From the NCBI RefSeq assembly GCF_029269835.1, contig NZ_JARJBB010000021.1:1-64000 (forward strand): 64,000 bases of DNA. Reading direction: 5' to 3'. The stretch comes from Streptomyces tropicalis. GTDB taxonomy: Bacteria > Actinomycetota > Actinomycetes > Streptomycetales > Streptomycetaceae. This document shows positions 16,401 through 24,800 of this stretch, one piece after another. Below the pieces are notes generated by a model. That model was given only the letters and a program-made list of their open reading frames with translations. It searched no databases and was not told the origin of the DNA. The translations under genes and the position numbers were made by a program. Each line of letters starts with the position of its first letter. Position 1 is the first letter of the stretch.

Positions 16401-17023
16401 AGGTAGGCGTCGACGACGGCGGTGTCGCCGCGCGGGACGAGTTTCATCAGCGGGCTGACCTCGCTGGACAGCGAGATCTGAGGGAATCCGATGCGGGCCG
16501 CCAGTTCACCGACGGCCTGCTCGTGCCCGGGGTGGAGGTGGCTGTGCAGGCACACCACCGCGACGGCGCGGATTCCGTCGTCGTAGGCCTCCTGCAGCGG
16601 GCCGGTGAGCGCGTCCAGGTCGGGGGCGCGCAGGACGGTGCCGTCCGCGGCGATGCGCTCGTCGATCTCCACCACGCGCTCGTGGAGCAGTTCCGGCAGT
16701 TCGATGCGGCGGGCGAAGATGTGGGGGCGGTTCTGGTAGGCGATGCGCAGCGCGTCGCGGAAGCCGCGGGTGATCAGGAGGAGAGTGCGCTCCCCGGTGC
16801 GTTCCAGCAGGGCGTTGGTGGCGACCGTGGTGCCCATGCGGACGGCCTCGATCGGCTCCCCGGAGCCGTCGAGGAGGGCGCGCACACCGGCCACGGCCGC
16901 GTCGGCGTAGTGGGCCGGGTCGTCGGACAGCAGTTTGTGCGTGACCAGGCCGCCGTCCGGACGTCTGGCGACGATGTCGGTGAAGGTGCCGCCCCGGTCG
17001 ACCCAGAACTGCCAGCCTGTCAC
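13394..17023 (-). CDS. ATP-dependent 5-oxoprolinase (HyuA+HyuB fusion)
   Basis: This 1209-residue hydantoinase/oxoprolinase-family enzyme would cleave 5-oxoproline to glutamate using ATP. It has a full N-terminal HyuA half: FWVDRGGTFTDIVAR at the start, then MGTTVATNALLERTG and IGFDMGGTSTDVSH as the ATPase-fold motifs. A linker leads into the HyuB half from about residue 700, with DPVLLEVFNNLFMSIAEQMG, VNDPYHGGTHLPDVT and GYGPPSPEP. GTG at 17023 lies 24 bases after cvnC, and the 3' end overlaps cvnD, so it is co-transcribed with the conservon. Substrate could instead be a hydantoin or an N-methyl analogue; family annotation cannot separate these. A second, PxpABC route lies at 33093-35331. 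Confidence 0.9.
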   Translation of the reverse strand: MTGWQFWVDRGGTFTDIVARRPDGGLVTHKLLSDDPAHYADAAVAGVRALLDGSGEPIEAVRMGTTVATNALLERTGERTLLLITRGFRDALRIAYQNRPHIFARRIELPELLHERVVEIDERIAADGTVLRAPDLDALTGPLQEAYDDGIRAVAVVCLHSHLHPGHEQAVGELAARIGFPQISLSSEVSPLMKLVPRGDTAVVDAYLSPVLRRYVQQVADELPGVRLMFMQSNGGLAEAGQFRGKDAVLSGPAGGIVGMARMSELAGFDRVIGFDMGGTSTDVSHFAGAYERVFTTRIAGVRLRAPMLDIHTVAAGGGSVLHFDGSRYRVGPDSAGAVPGPACYRGGGPLTVTDANLMLGRIQPAHFPHVFGPGADEPLDAAVVRERFTDLARDIRAGTGDDRTPEQVAEGYLRIAVANIANAVKRISVQKGHDVTRYALTTFGGAGGQHACKVADALGIRTVLVPPMAGVLSALGIGLADTTAMREQSVEAPLEPVSMPGVLKTAEDLESAARAELLAEDVPGESIRVARRAQLRYDGTDTPLTVDLTDPDGMRHSFEERHRATYSFTLDRPVVVEALSVEATGLTAPPDLSALAPCPPGRAERRTGPEPVRLHTGGVWREVPLHHREELPPGESVTGPAIITEDGATTVIDDGWRAAATDGGHLLMERAVVTQSSRASTQADPVLLEVFNNLFMSIAEQMGARLESTAQSVNIKERLDFSCALFDPDGNLVANAPHIPVHLGSMGTSVKEVVRRRGATMRPGDTYAVNDPYHGGTHLPDVTVITPVFGTEGDRLLFYVASRGHHAEIGGIAPGSMPARSITIDEEGVLFDNWLLAEDGRFREAETRRLLTEAPYPSRNPDTNLADLRAQIAANQKGVDEVGRMIGDFGLDAVQAYMRHVQDNAEEAVRRVIDALDDGEYAYETDAGAVIRVRVRVDRDRRAATLDFTGTSAQLTTNFNAPFSVVNAAVLYVFRTLVADDIPLNDGCLRPLTVVVPPGSMLSPAPPAAVVAGNVETSQAVTGALYAALGVQAEGSGTMNNVTFGNEHHQYYETVASGSGAGDGFPGADVVQTHMTNSRLTDPEVLEWRLPVRLEEFAVRHGSGGAGRWRGGDGAVRRIRFLEPMTVSTLSQHRRVAPYGMAGGEPGALGANRVLRADGTVEELAGSDAADVAPGDVLVVETPGGGGYGPPSPEPHRAGVETDDLRPF

Positions 17024-17047
17024 GTCAGTACCCCGCTTCCGCGCCGC

Positions 17048-17443
17048 TCACAGCGCCCGCAGGCCGTTGATCACGTCGCGCAGAATACTCTCGTCGGGCA
17101 GCTCCGCCGGGGGCACCGGGCGGTTCACATGGACGTACCGCTGGTCCACGAGGTCTCCGACGAGCACCCGCACCACGCCCACGGGCAGGTCCAGCTCCGC
17201 GGCGAGTTCGGCGACCGACTGGGCGGTGCCGCGGCACAGCCGGACGATGTCCACGTGCTCCGGCGACAGGGTGTGGTCCGTCTCCGGATCGTCCACGTGG
17301 GGTTCCGCCACGACGACCGCGATCAGGTCGAGCCGGTGCTGGGCCGCATGGGTGGTGCGGCCCCGAGTCATGGCGTAGGGCCGGACCACCGGTCCGGCCT
17401 CGTCGTCGAACCAGTGGCTGCGCGCCTGACCGTCTCCGCTCAT
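17048..17443 (-). CDS. cvnC: Conservon protein CvnC (DUF742)
   Basis: This 131-residue DUF742 protein has the characteristic RPYAMTRGRT motif near residue 21. A winged-helix-like C-terminal half contains SVAELAAELDLPVGVVRVLV and ends in DVINGLRAL. CvnC proteins associate with CvnA and CvnB at the membrane in the conservon complex. It starts 9 bases after the cvnB stop, in the standard A-B-C order. Downstream, instead of cvnD, comes the 5-oxoprolinase gene after a 24-base gap. Confidence 0.92.
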   Translation of the reverse strand: MSGDGQARSHWFDDEAGPVVRPYAMTRGRTTHAAQHRLDLIAVVVAEPHVDDPETDHTLSPEHVDIVRLCRGTAQSVAELAAELDLPVGVVRVLVGDLVDQRYVHVNRPVPPAELPDESILRDVINGLRAL

Positions 17444-17452
17444 GCCATCTCA

Positions 17453-17887
17453 CTACCCGCCTGCGGGCACGTCGGTGCGCGGGGCGGCACCCAGATGGAC
17501 GCCGACCCGCTTCACGAGCAGGGTCATCTCGTAGGCGACCAGGCCGACGTCGGAGTCGGCGTCGGAGAGCACCGCGAGACAGCTTCCGTCACCTGCGGCG
17601 GTCACGAACAGGAAGGCCTCGTCGAGCTCCACGACGGTCTGCCGGACGCTGCCCGCCTCGAAATGGCGGCCGACGCCCTTGGCGAGGCTGTGGAAGCCGG
17701 ACGCGACGGCGGCGAGATGTTCGCTGTCCTCGCGGGTCAGGTCCCTGGACACTCCGGTCGGCAGGCCGTCGCCGGAGAGCACGAGAGCCTTGCGGATACT
17801 GGCGACCCGGTCCACGAGATCGTCGAGGAGCCAGTTGAGCGTTCCCTGGCCGGTCGGTGTCTGGCCGGTGGCCTTCGGTGCGGTCAT
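17453..17887 (-). CDS. cvnB: Conservon roadblock/LC7 protein CvnB
   Basis: This 144-residue roadblock/LC7-domain protein contains the typical LNWLLDDLVDRVASIRKALV opening and VLSGDGLPTG. It continues with the conserved AVASGFHSLAKGVG and ELDEAFLFVTAAG. Family members act as partners or activators of the small GTPase (CvnD) and bind the CvnA sensor. Its ATG overlaps the cvnA stop codon as ATGA, showing translational coupling. Identity is clear from order and motifs. Confidence 0.93.
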   Translation of the reverse strand: MTAPKATGQTPTGQGTLNWLLDDLVDRVASIRKALVLSGDGLPTGVSRDLTREDSEHLAAVASGFHSLAKGVGRHFEAGSVRQTVVELDEAFLFVTAAGDGSCLAVLSDADSDVGLVAYEMTLLVKRVGVHLGAAPRTDVPAGG

Positions 17888-20721
17888 CGACCGTCCCCCT
17901 TAGTCGTTCCTTGTGCTGTGCCGTTCTGGGCGTCGTGGCCCTCGGCGTTCTCGTCACGGCCACGCTGCCAGCCGCGCTGGAGCGAGGCCATCCGGCTGCG
18001 TACCTCGTCGGCGTCGCGGTCGGCGAGGTCGGACCGGGTCTCGGTGCGCTGCTCGGAGTCCTGTTTCAGCTGCGGGGCGAGGCTCGCCTGCCGCACACGG
18101 CGGGGCAGTGCTCCCGCCGTGGCGGTGGGCGCGCCGGATGCGGCGTCGGGGCTGACCGCAGCGGTGTCCGGGGTGCCGGCCTCCGGAGCGGGCCTGCGGG
18201 TGCGCTGCGGCAGTGCGGGCAGTTGCTCCGGCTGCCGGCCGCCGGAGCGGGCGGCGTCCCCGGAGCGCTCACCGGGTGCGGTGGCGCGGCCGAGGGGCGA
18301 TGCGCCGCGGCGGCGGGACGGCAGCGGTGCGGCTGCCTCCGGCCCGGAGTGGCGGAGGTCCGCCCGGTCCGCCCGGTCCTCGTCGGCCGGCTCCTCACGC
18401 CGGGGGCGCTGGTCGCCGACGGGGCGGCCGTGGGAGCTGACCAGCTTCGGCGTCCGGCGCGGGGACGGCGGGACGGGGGCGCCACGGTCCTCGTCCGCGG
18501 GCTCGGGGGCGCCGGGCAGGTCGGTGGGACGGGGCTCGCCGCCGGGGCGGTGCGCGGGGTCCGCGCCGTCGGACGTGCTCCGGGTGCGGCGCGGGCGGAA
18601 GAGACCTCCGCGTTCGCTCTCCGGGTCGTCCAGGGCTCCGGGGAAGTCCGTGAGGGCGTCCAGGTCGACGGCGGGTTCCAGCTCCACGGGGCCGTCCAGC
18701 AGGGACGTCGGCAGTCCGGGGAGGCGCACGGGCGACTGTGTGAGGGCGGCGCGGCGGTGGGCGTCACGCTCGGCCGGTGTGCCGGCCCGGTCCCGGTCCA
18801 GGCGGAAGCCGAGGCCGTTGGTGTCGGGGACGTCGTCGGTCAGGAGCGTGTCGGGGACGAAGACGACCGCGGTGGTGCCGCCGTACGGGGAGGGCTGCAG
18901 GGAGACCCGGACGTTCTGCCGCTGGGCAAGACGACTGACGACGAAGAGGCCGAGCCGGTCGGTGTCGGAGAGCTCGAACTCGGGGGTCTCCGCGAGGCGG
19001 AGGTTGGCGTCGAGCAGTGCCTCGGCGGCCATGCCGAGGCCCCGGTCGTGGATCTCCAGGGTGAAGCCGTTGGCGACGTGCGCGCCGACGACCTGCACGG
19101 CCGTGTGCGGCGGGGAGAACACCGTGGCGTTCTCCAGGAGTTCGGCGACGAGGTGGGTGAGGTCGGCGACGGCCGGGCCGGTGACCGCGATGCGCGGGAG
19201 CCGGCGGACCTCGACACGTTCGTAGTCCTCGACCTCCGCGACGGCCGCGCGGACGACGTCCATCAGCTGCACCGGTTTGCGCCACTGCCGGGACGGCGCG
19301 GCACCGGAGAGGATGACCAGGCCCTCGGCATGGCGGCGCATGCGCGTGGTGAGGTGGTCGAGGCGGAAGAGGTCGGCGAGTTCCTCGGTGTCCTCGGTCC
19401 GGCGTTCCATGGTGTCGAGGAGCGTGAGCTGCTTGTGCAGCAGGACCTGGCTGCGGCGGGCGAGGTTGACGAAGACCTCGGACACACCGGCACGCAGTTC
19501 GGCCTGTTTGACGGCGGCTTCGACGGCGGCACGCTGGAGGGTGTTCAGGGCCTGCCCGACTTCGCCGATCTCGTTCTTGTCGTACTCCAGGCGCGGTGCC
19601 TCGGTCTCGACGTCGACCTCCTCGCCGGCGGAGAGGCGGCGCATCACGCTGGGCAGGCGGACACCGGACGCCTCGTGGGCCTCCAGCCGCAGCTGCCTGA
19701 GGTCGCGGATGAGGCTCCGGGCGATGCGCACGGACAGGAAGAGCGAGACCACGAGCGCGACCAGGCCGAGGGCGCCGGCGACGGCGGCCTGGAGGATGAC
19801 GTTCATGGCCACCGGGCGCACGCGGTGCTGCTGGCGGTCGTTCGCCTGGTCGTCGAGGTCGCGCAGTTCGTCGAGCGCGTTCCCGGCGGCGGTGTCCCAG
19901 CTCCGGGCGGTCACCTCCAGGTGCGTGCCCGTGCGGGCGGAGGTCACGGCGCGCTCGGCGGCGCGCAGCGGTGCGGTGGTGGCGCCCTTCCAGAAGCGGT
20001 CGTAGCGGTCGCCCTCGGCGGCGGGCAGCAGCGGCAGGCTGATGTCGTACAGGAGGGTGCGCTGGGCGACGAGGTCGGAGATCTCGTGGGCCTCGGTGCG
20101 GGAGACCTTCCCGACGACGAGGGCCGAGCCGAGCAGGGCGTCCTCGCGGGAGAGCAGTTCCCGGGCCCGGGAGACGTTGACGAGGCCGCGGGACTGTTCC
20201 TCCAGCTCCACGTCGTCGACGCCGTGCAGTCCGGCGAGCAGCGTGTAGCAGGGTTCGACCAGGCGGTTGTAGAGGTCGAAGGCCTGGGCCCGGGTGAGGG
20301 TGCCTCCGGACACGCTTCGGCGCAGGGCGGCGGTGCCGTCGAGGGCGTCCAGGACCGCGGTGAGGTGATCGCGGTCGGCGTCGTCCAGTCCGGCGCGGGG
20401 GCTGGACCGTGCGGCGTTGCGCCGCATCGCGGCGATGGCTCCGTCGGCGACGGCCCGGGTGCGGCGGAGCGCGGTGAGGGCGTCGGAGGCGCGGGGGTCG
20501 GCGAGGTAGACGAGGGTCTGGCGGCGTTCCTGCTGGAGCGCGCGGACGGTGTCCTCGGCGGGGTAGCCGATCTTCTCCACCACGTCGGTGACCTGGAACA
20601 GGCGGGTCGCCTCGCGTCCGGTGATCACGGTGGCGAAGGCCCAGACCGCGGTGAGGGACAGCAGCGGCACGAGCAGAAGCGCCACGATCTTCCTGCGGAT
20701 GGATTTCCCGCGAAAGCGCAT
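17884..20721 (-). CDS. cvnA: Conservon sensor histidine kinase-like protein CvnA
   Basis: This 945-residue membrane sensor has an N-terminal membrane segment (KIVALLLVPLLSLTAVWAFA) and an extracytoplasmic nitrate/nitrite-sensor-like helical domain to about residue 310. A second membrane segment lies around VAGALGLVALVVSLFLSV. A HAMP-like linker and a HATPase domain follow, with ELLENATVFSPP (N box) and DRGLGM (G1 box). After about residue 650 comes a long Pro/Arg/Glu-rich disordered tail. No canonical phospho-acceptor His box is evident, as usual for CvnA. ATG at 20721 is the first gene of the conservon operon; its promoter must lie in the 421-base divergent gap. Confidence 0.93.
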   Translation of the reverse strand: MRFRGKSIRRKIVALLLVPLLSLTAVWAFATVITGREATRLFQVTDVVEKIGYPAEDTVRALQQERRQTLVYLADPRASDALTALRRTRAVADGAIAAMRRNAARSSPRAGLDDADRDHLTAVLDALDGTAALRRSVSGGTLTRAQAFDLYNRLVEPCYTLLAGLHGVDDVELEEQSRGLVNVSRARELLSREDALLGSALVVGKVSRTEAHEISDLVAQRTLLYDISLPLLPAAEGDRYDRFWKGATTAPLRAAERAVTSARTGTHLEVTARSWDTAAGNALDELRDLDDQANDRQQHRVRPVAMNVILQAAVAGALGLVALVVSLFLSVRIARSLIRDLRQLRLEAHEASGVRLPSVMRRLSAGEEVDVETEAPRLEYDKNEIGEVGQALNTLQRAAVEAAVKQAELRAGVSEVFVNLARRSQVLLHKQLTLLDTMERRTEDTEELADLFRLDHLTTRMRRHAEGLVILSGAAPSRQWRKPVQLMDVVRAAVAEVEDYERVEVRRLPRIAVTGPAVADLTHLVAELLENATVFSPPHTAVQVVGAHVANGFTLEIHDRGLGMAAEALLDANLRLAETPEFELSDTDRLGLFVVSRLAQRQNVRVSLQPSPYGGTTAVVFVPDTLLTDDVPDTNGLGFRLDRDRAGTPAERDAHRRAALTQSPVRLPGLPTSLLDGPVELEPAVDLDALTDFPGALDDPESERGGLFRPRRTRSTSDGADPAHRPGGEPRPTDLPGAPEPADEDRGAPVPPSPRRTPKLVSSHGRPVGDQRPRREEPADEDRADRADLRHSGPEAAAPLPSRRRGASPLGRATAPGERSGDAARSGGRQPEQLPALPQRTRRPAPEAGTPDTAAVSPDAASGAPTATAGALPRRVRQASLAPQLKQDSEQRTETRSDLADRDADEVRSRMASLQRGWQRGRDENAEGHDAQNGTAQGTTKGDGR

Positions 20722-21142
20722 GGCCTCCCCCAGCTCGACCCCCTCCGACGGGGGGTACACCTGTGCGTCAACAAACGGCGCGAGCCTACTACCGACACGC
20801 AGATAAACCGAAGACCTGTCCGGAGGCAGAACTTCCGCATCGACGACAGGAGATGGCGAGTTGTCGGGGAATTGCGGGAGATGATCGCCGGAATCGGAGG
20901 GCACCGGCCCTGCCGGAACGGCTCGTCCGACCGGGACGGTTGGCCGAAATTTTTCGCCGACAGGGAATCTTCGGGGCGCCTCGTTCGTCCTGCTCCATGG
21001 GAAATGAGGGCGGAATCGGCCGCTGAGGCCGTGTCCCGCACCTGGGGCGGCGTAAAGCGGCGCGAGCAGGGCAGCCAGAGGGGAGCCGGTTCTTCGGACA
21101 CCGGGGCCGAGCGGTCTGCTGGCGGTGGGGAGTGACACGTTG
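20722..21142. other. Divergent promoter region between cvnA and a membrane-protein gene
   Basis: These 421 bases have a lower G+C patch than the flanking genes (around 20760-20960). They must hold the promoters of the conservon operon (minus strand) and of the small membrane-protein gene (plus strand). I find no perfect operator palindrome or recognisable sigma-specific promoter. Confidence 0.5.
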
Positions 21143-21682
21143 ATGGGCACGGCGGGGCGGCGCGAGTCGGTCGTGGACAGCGGAACGGCGTACGGGAGGA
21201 GAACGGGCCAGCGGACGGCGCATGAGGCGCAGGATCCCGCTCCGGCCGGAGCAGCGGTGGCCGGGGCCGTGAGGGCCCGACAGCAGCCCTCCTGCCGGCC
21301 GTTGTGGGTCGAGGAGCCCGCCGGGCGGTCGCGGCTGCCGGATCCGGTGCGGGTCGCGGCGGTGCGGGCGGTGCTGATCATCTCGGTGACGCTCATCCAG
21401 GCGGTGACGGCGTTCCTGTGCACGATGGCGGGATCGTGGCTGGCGTTCCCGATGGTGCTGAGCAGCGTCGCCAGCACGGTGGTGGCCACCTGGTCCGTGC
21501 TGGACGTGTGGGTGACCCGTCAGGTCTGGAGCCAGCGCCACGGCGTGGTGTCCGCACCGAGCAGCACGGCCCGGGCGCTGCGGCGGGAGCGCCGGAGGGT
21601 CCGGCGGCAGGAGCGGGCCGTCGAGCGCACGCAGGAGCGCATACGCCGGCGCGGCGGCCGGGGTCAGCTGTCGCATCCCTGA
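21143..21682 (+). CDS. Small uncharacterised membrane protein
   Basis: This protein of about 179 residues has a polar N-terminal third and two hydrophobic segments (VRAVLIISVTLIQAVTAFLC and FPMVLSSVASTVVATWSVLD). A very basic, probably helical tail follows, rich in RR/RE repeats. ATG at 21143 has GGGGAG at 21127-21132. A GTG at 21125 is an upstream alternative. It is divergent from the conservon and convergent with the SMC operon. I do not recognise a family; membrane insertion with a cytoplasmic basic coiled tail is the only safe statement. Confidence 0.65.
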   Translation: MGTAGRRESVVDSGTAYGRRTGQRTAHEAQDPAPAGAAVAGAVRARQQPSCRPLWVEEPAGRSRLPDPVRVAAVRAVLIISVTLIQAVTAFLCTMAGSWLAFPMVLSSVASTVVATWSVLDVWVTRQVWSQRHGVVSAPSSTARALRRERRRVRRQERAVERTQERIRRRGGRGQLSHP

Positions 21683-21829
21683 CCGGGCGCGCCGCGCGGA
21701 CGCGTTCGCTTGCGAACCCGGCCACTCCGGCCCCGGCCGGCCCGGACTCCGCCCGGTCCGCCCCGGCACACGGGCGGGCCCGGGACGGCGGACGGGATCC
21801 GGGACGGAGGCCGACAGCCGGCGCGGCGC

Positions 21830-24800
21830 CTACGAGCCGCTCGGCACGGGCCGCTTGAACATCCGCGTGGCAGTGATCTCGCTGTGCACGGCCTCACCGG
21901 CGGACGGCTCGGAGGGCAGGCCGGGGCGCAGGTGCTCCTCCACGCTGATGTACTTCAGGCCCGCCCGGAGGTCGGCGTCGTTGCGCAGCCGGATGACCAG
22001 CGGGAACTCCGCGAGCGCCGTCGTGTCGAACAGCCCGGTGGTGTAGAGCAGCTGGACGCCGAGGGCGTCGGACACGGCCCGCTGGAGCTCCAGCAGATAG
22101 GTGGCGTTGGCGCGGCCGATGGGGTTGTCGAGGAACAGGGTGCCCGCGTGCCGGTGCCTGTCGCGGCCGCGGTCGTTGGACCGCAGGGCCGCCATCGTGC
22201 AGTACAGGGCGATGGCGGCGGTGAGCAGCTGGCCGCCGGAGAACACGTCGCCCATCTGCCCCACCGGGACGCGTTCGGCGCGCAGCACGGCGTCCGGCTT
22301 CAGGATCTCCACGGCCACGCCGCGCGGCTGGAGGGCGGCGGCCACGCCCCGCAGCAGCAGCGACATGCCGTCGCGCCGCAGGTCGGAGTTCTTCTTCAGG
22401 GCGGAGCGGGTCGCCTCGTCGACGACCTCGCCGAGCCGTTCCGTGAGGCTGGCCTGGTCGGGCTCCTCGAAGCGGATCCGGAGGAATTCCTGCCCGGACC
22501 ACTCGCCCAGCCCCTCGGGCAGGCGGGACAGCCGCTGTGCGGAGCGCAGGGTGGCGAGCGCCGACTCGACCAGTCCGCGCAGCCGGTCCACGATCGAGTC
22601 GCGGTTGCGTTCCAGCTGCGCCAGCTCGTCGGTGAGGACGCGCAGCCGGGGCGCGAAGGCGTCCGCCCACTTCTGCGCGTGGTCGGGCAGCGCGGACGCG
22701 GGCAGCTCGCGGATCTGCTGCCGGGCAGGGGTGCGGACCTGCTCGTAGCGGGTGGCGTTGGCGTGGCGGACGAGGACGTCGCTCGCCTCCCGGACGCCGG
22801 CCTCGGCGGCGGACAGGTCGGCGGCGCAGCCGCGCAGTGAGCGGCGCGCCTCCGCGGCCGTGTGCCGGGCCTCCTCCGTGCTGCCCGGGTACGGCTCCGG
22901 CTCCTCCCGGTCCTCGTCGGCGGCGTGCTCGCGCAGCAGGTCGCGGAGCATGGCGGCGATCTCGTCGAAGCCGCCGGCCGCGTCCTCGGCGGCCCGGTGC
23001 TCCTGGAGGAGCGCGGTGTGCGCCTCGCGGGCCCGGTCCAGCGCCTCGGTGCGGGAGGTGAGTTCGGCGGTGGCCGTGCGCAGCAGCGTCTGCGCGTGCT
23101 CGGCGTCGCGCGGCAGCAGGTCCCCGGGCAGGTCGGTGTGGGCCTCGGCGTCCTCGGGCGCCAGCCGTTCGGCCTCGCCGCGCAGCCGGCCGAGCTGCTC
23201 GCTGGCGGTGGACATCCGGGTCTCCAGGAGCTGGACGAGCTCCTCGGCGCGGGCGGCGGCGGCCTGGCGGGACGGCCCGTCGGAGCCGTCCGGCGACTCG
23301 AGCAGCTGCTCGGCCCGGGTGCGGACCTTGTTGCTGAGCCGGTCCAGCTCGGCGCGGGCGGCGCTCTCGTCGCTCTCCGCGTGGGCCTGCTCGGCCCGCA
23401 GATCGGCCCCGACGCCGACCTTCTCGTACAGCTGGGACGCGGCGCGGTAGGCCTCGCGGAGTGCGGGCAGCGACGCCTTCGGCGCCTCCTCCGCGGACTC
23501 CGGTACGTCGTCGGGCGCACCGGCGATCTCGGACCGCTCGGCGCGCAGGGCGCGTGCGGTGCGGCGGGCGTCGTCGGCGGCGCGCTGGGCGGCGCGCCGG
23601 TCCTCGTCGGCAGCCCTGGCCCGGTCCAGGCAGGCCTGGGCGCGGGCCTCGGACTCGGCCGCCTCGTCGGCGAGTTCACGCAGTTTGACCTGCCAGCCGG
23701 CGCGCTCGCGCAGCCGGAAGGCGAGCCCGGCGAGGGCGTCGGCGGCGCGCCGGGCACGCTGTGCGGCCTCCTGGCGTTCGTCGCGGGCCTGCGCGGCCTC
23801 GGCGGCCGTCTCGTCGGACTCGGCCCGTACGGTCCGCGCCTCGGCCAGCTCGGCCTCGGCCTCCTCGGCGAAGGCGCGCGCGTCCTGGGCGGCCAGGGCG
23901 AGTTCGGCGAGCCGTCCGGCGGGGCAGCCGGTGCGCCAGGACGCCAGCCGCGCGGCGAGTTCGCGGTCCTTGCCGAGGCGGGTCGCGCGGGTGCGGATGG
24001 CGGTGTCGCGTTCGGCCGCCCGGGCGCGCAGTGCCTGACGCTCCTCGTCGGCTGCGTGCTCGTCGTGCATGGCCGGGTTAGGCGGGACGAGGAAGACGTC
24101 GCCGGGAGCGGTGTCGGCGGCCGGGGTCGGGGCCAGCAGAGCGGCCGCGGTACCGACGGCGACGGCGGACCGGGGCAGCAGGGCCGCCTCGGCGAGGGCC
24201 GCGCGGGCGCGGGCGTGGGTGTCGGGGTCGGTGATGACGACGCCGTCGACGAGTTCGGGCCGGGCCGCGAGGACGCGGGCGTGGTCGGCCGGGTCGACGG
24301 CCTGGGCGAGGTAGCGCCAGCCGGGCAGCGCGGGGATGCCGTGCTCGCCGAGGAACTCGACGGTGGCCAGCACGTCCGGGCCGGGCGGCAGCAGCCCGCC
24401 GTCGCCGAGCGCGCCGAGGATCCGGGCGTCGTCGGCGGCGGCCGTCCGCAGCTCGAACAGCTGCCGCTCGGCGGTGGAGACGGCGTCGTCGAGGAGGCCG
24501 CGCAGTTCGTCGGCCCAGCGGTCGAGGTCCTCGGGGGTGAGGGGGCCGGCGAGGGCCGGTACGGCAAGGTCGCCGGCAGGGTCCTCCGGTCCGTCTCCGT
24601 CCGCGTCCTCGGGGGCGGAACCGTCGCGGTCCGGTGCCGCGCCCCGGGATCCCAGGGGCCCGTCGGAGCCGGTCCGGGGGGCGGGCACTCCGGCCCGGCC
24701 CGGGGCGGCGGTGGCGGTGGCGGCCGGCAGGCTCAGCAGTTCCGCGAGGCGTTCCTCGGCGGCCAGTGCTCCGGCGGTGCGGTGCTCCGCCTCGTGGGCC

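Noticed and set aside
13181..19225. Very long open frame (about 2000 codons) on the plus strand
   Set aside because: It lies antisense to cvnD, the oxoprolinase, cvnC, cvnB and cvnA and reads as Gly/Ala/Arg/Val-rich sequence without domains; it is a by-product of GC-rich third positions.
20868..20990. GGAAT sequences upstream of cvnA as SigR promoters
   Set aside because: No GTT at 18-19 bases on either strand; the matches are incomplete.
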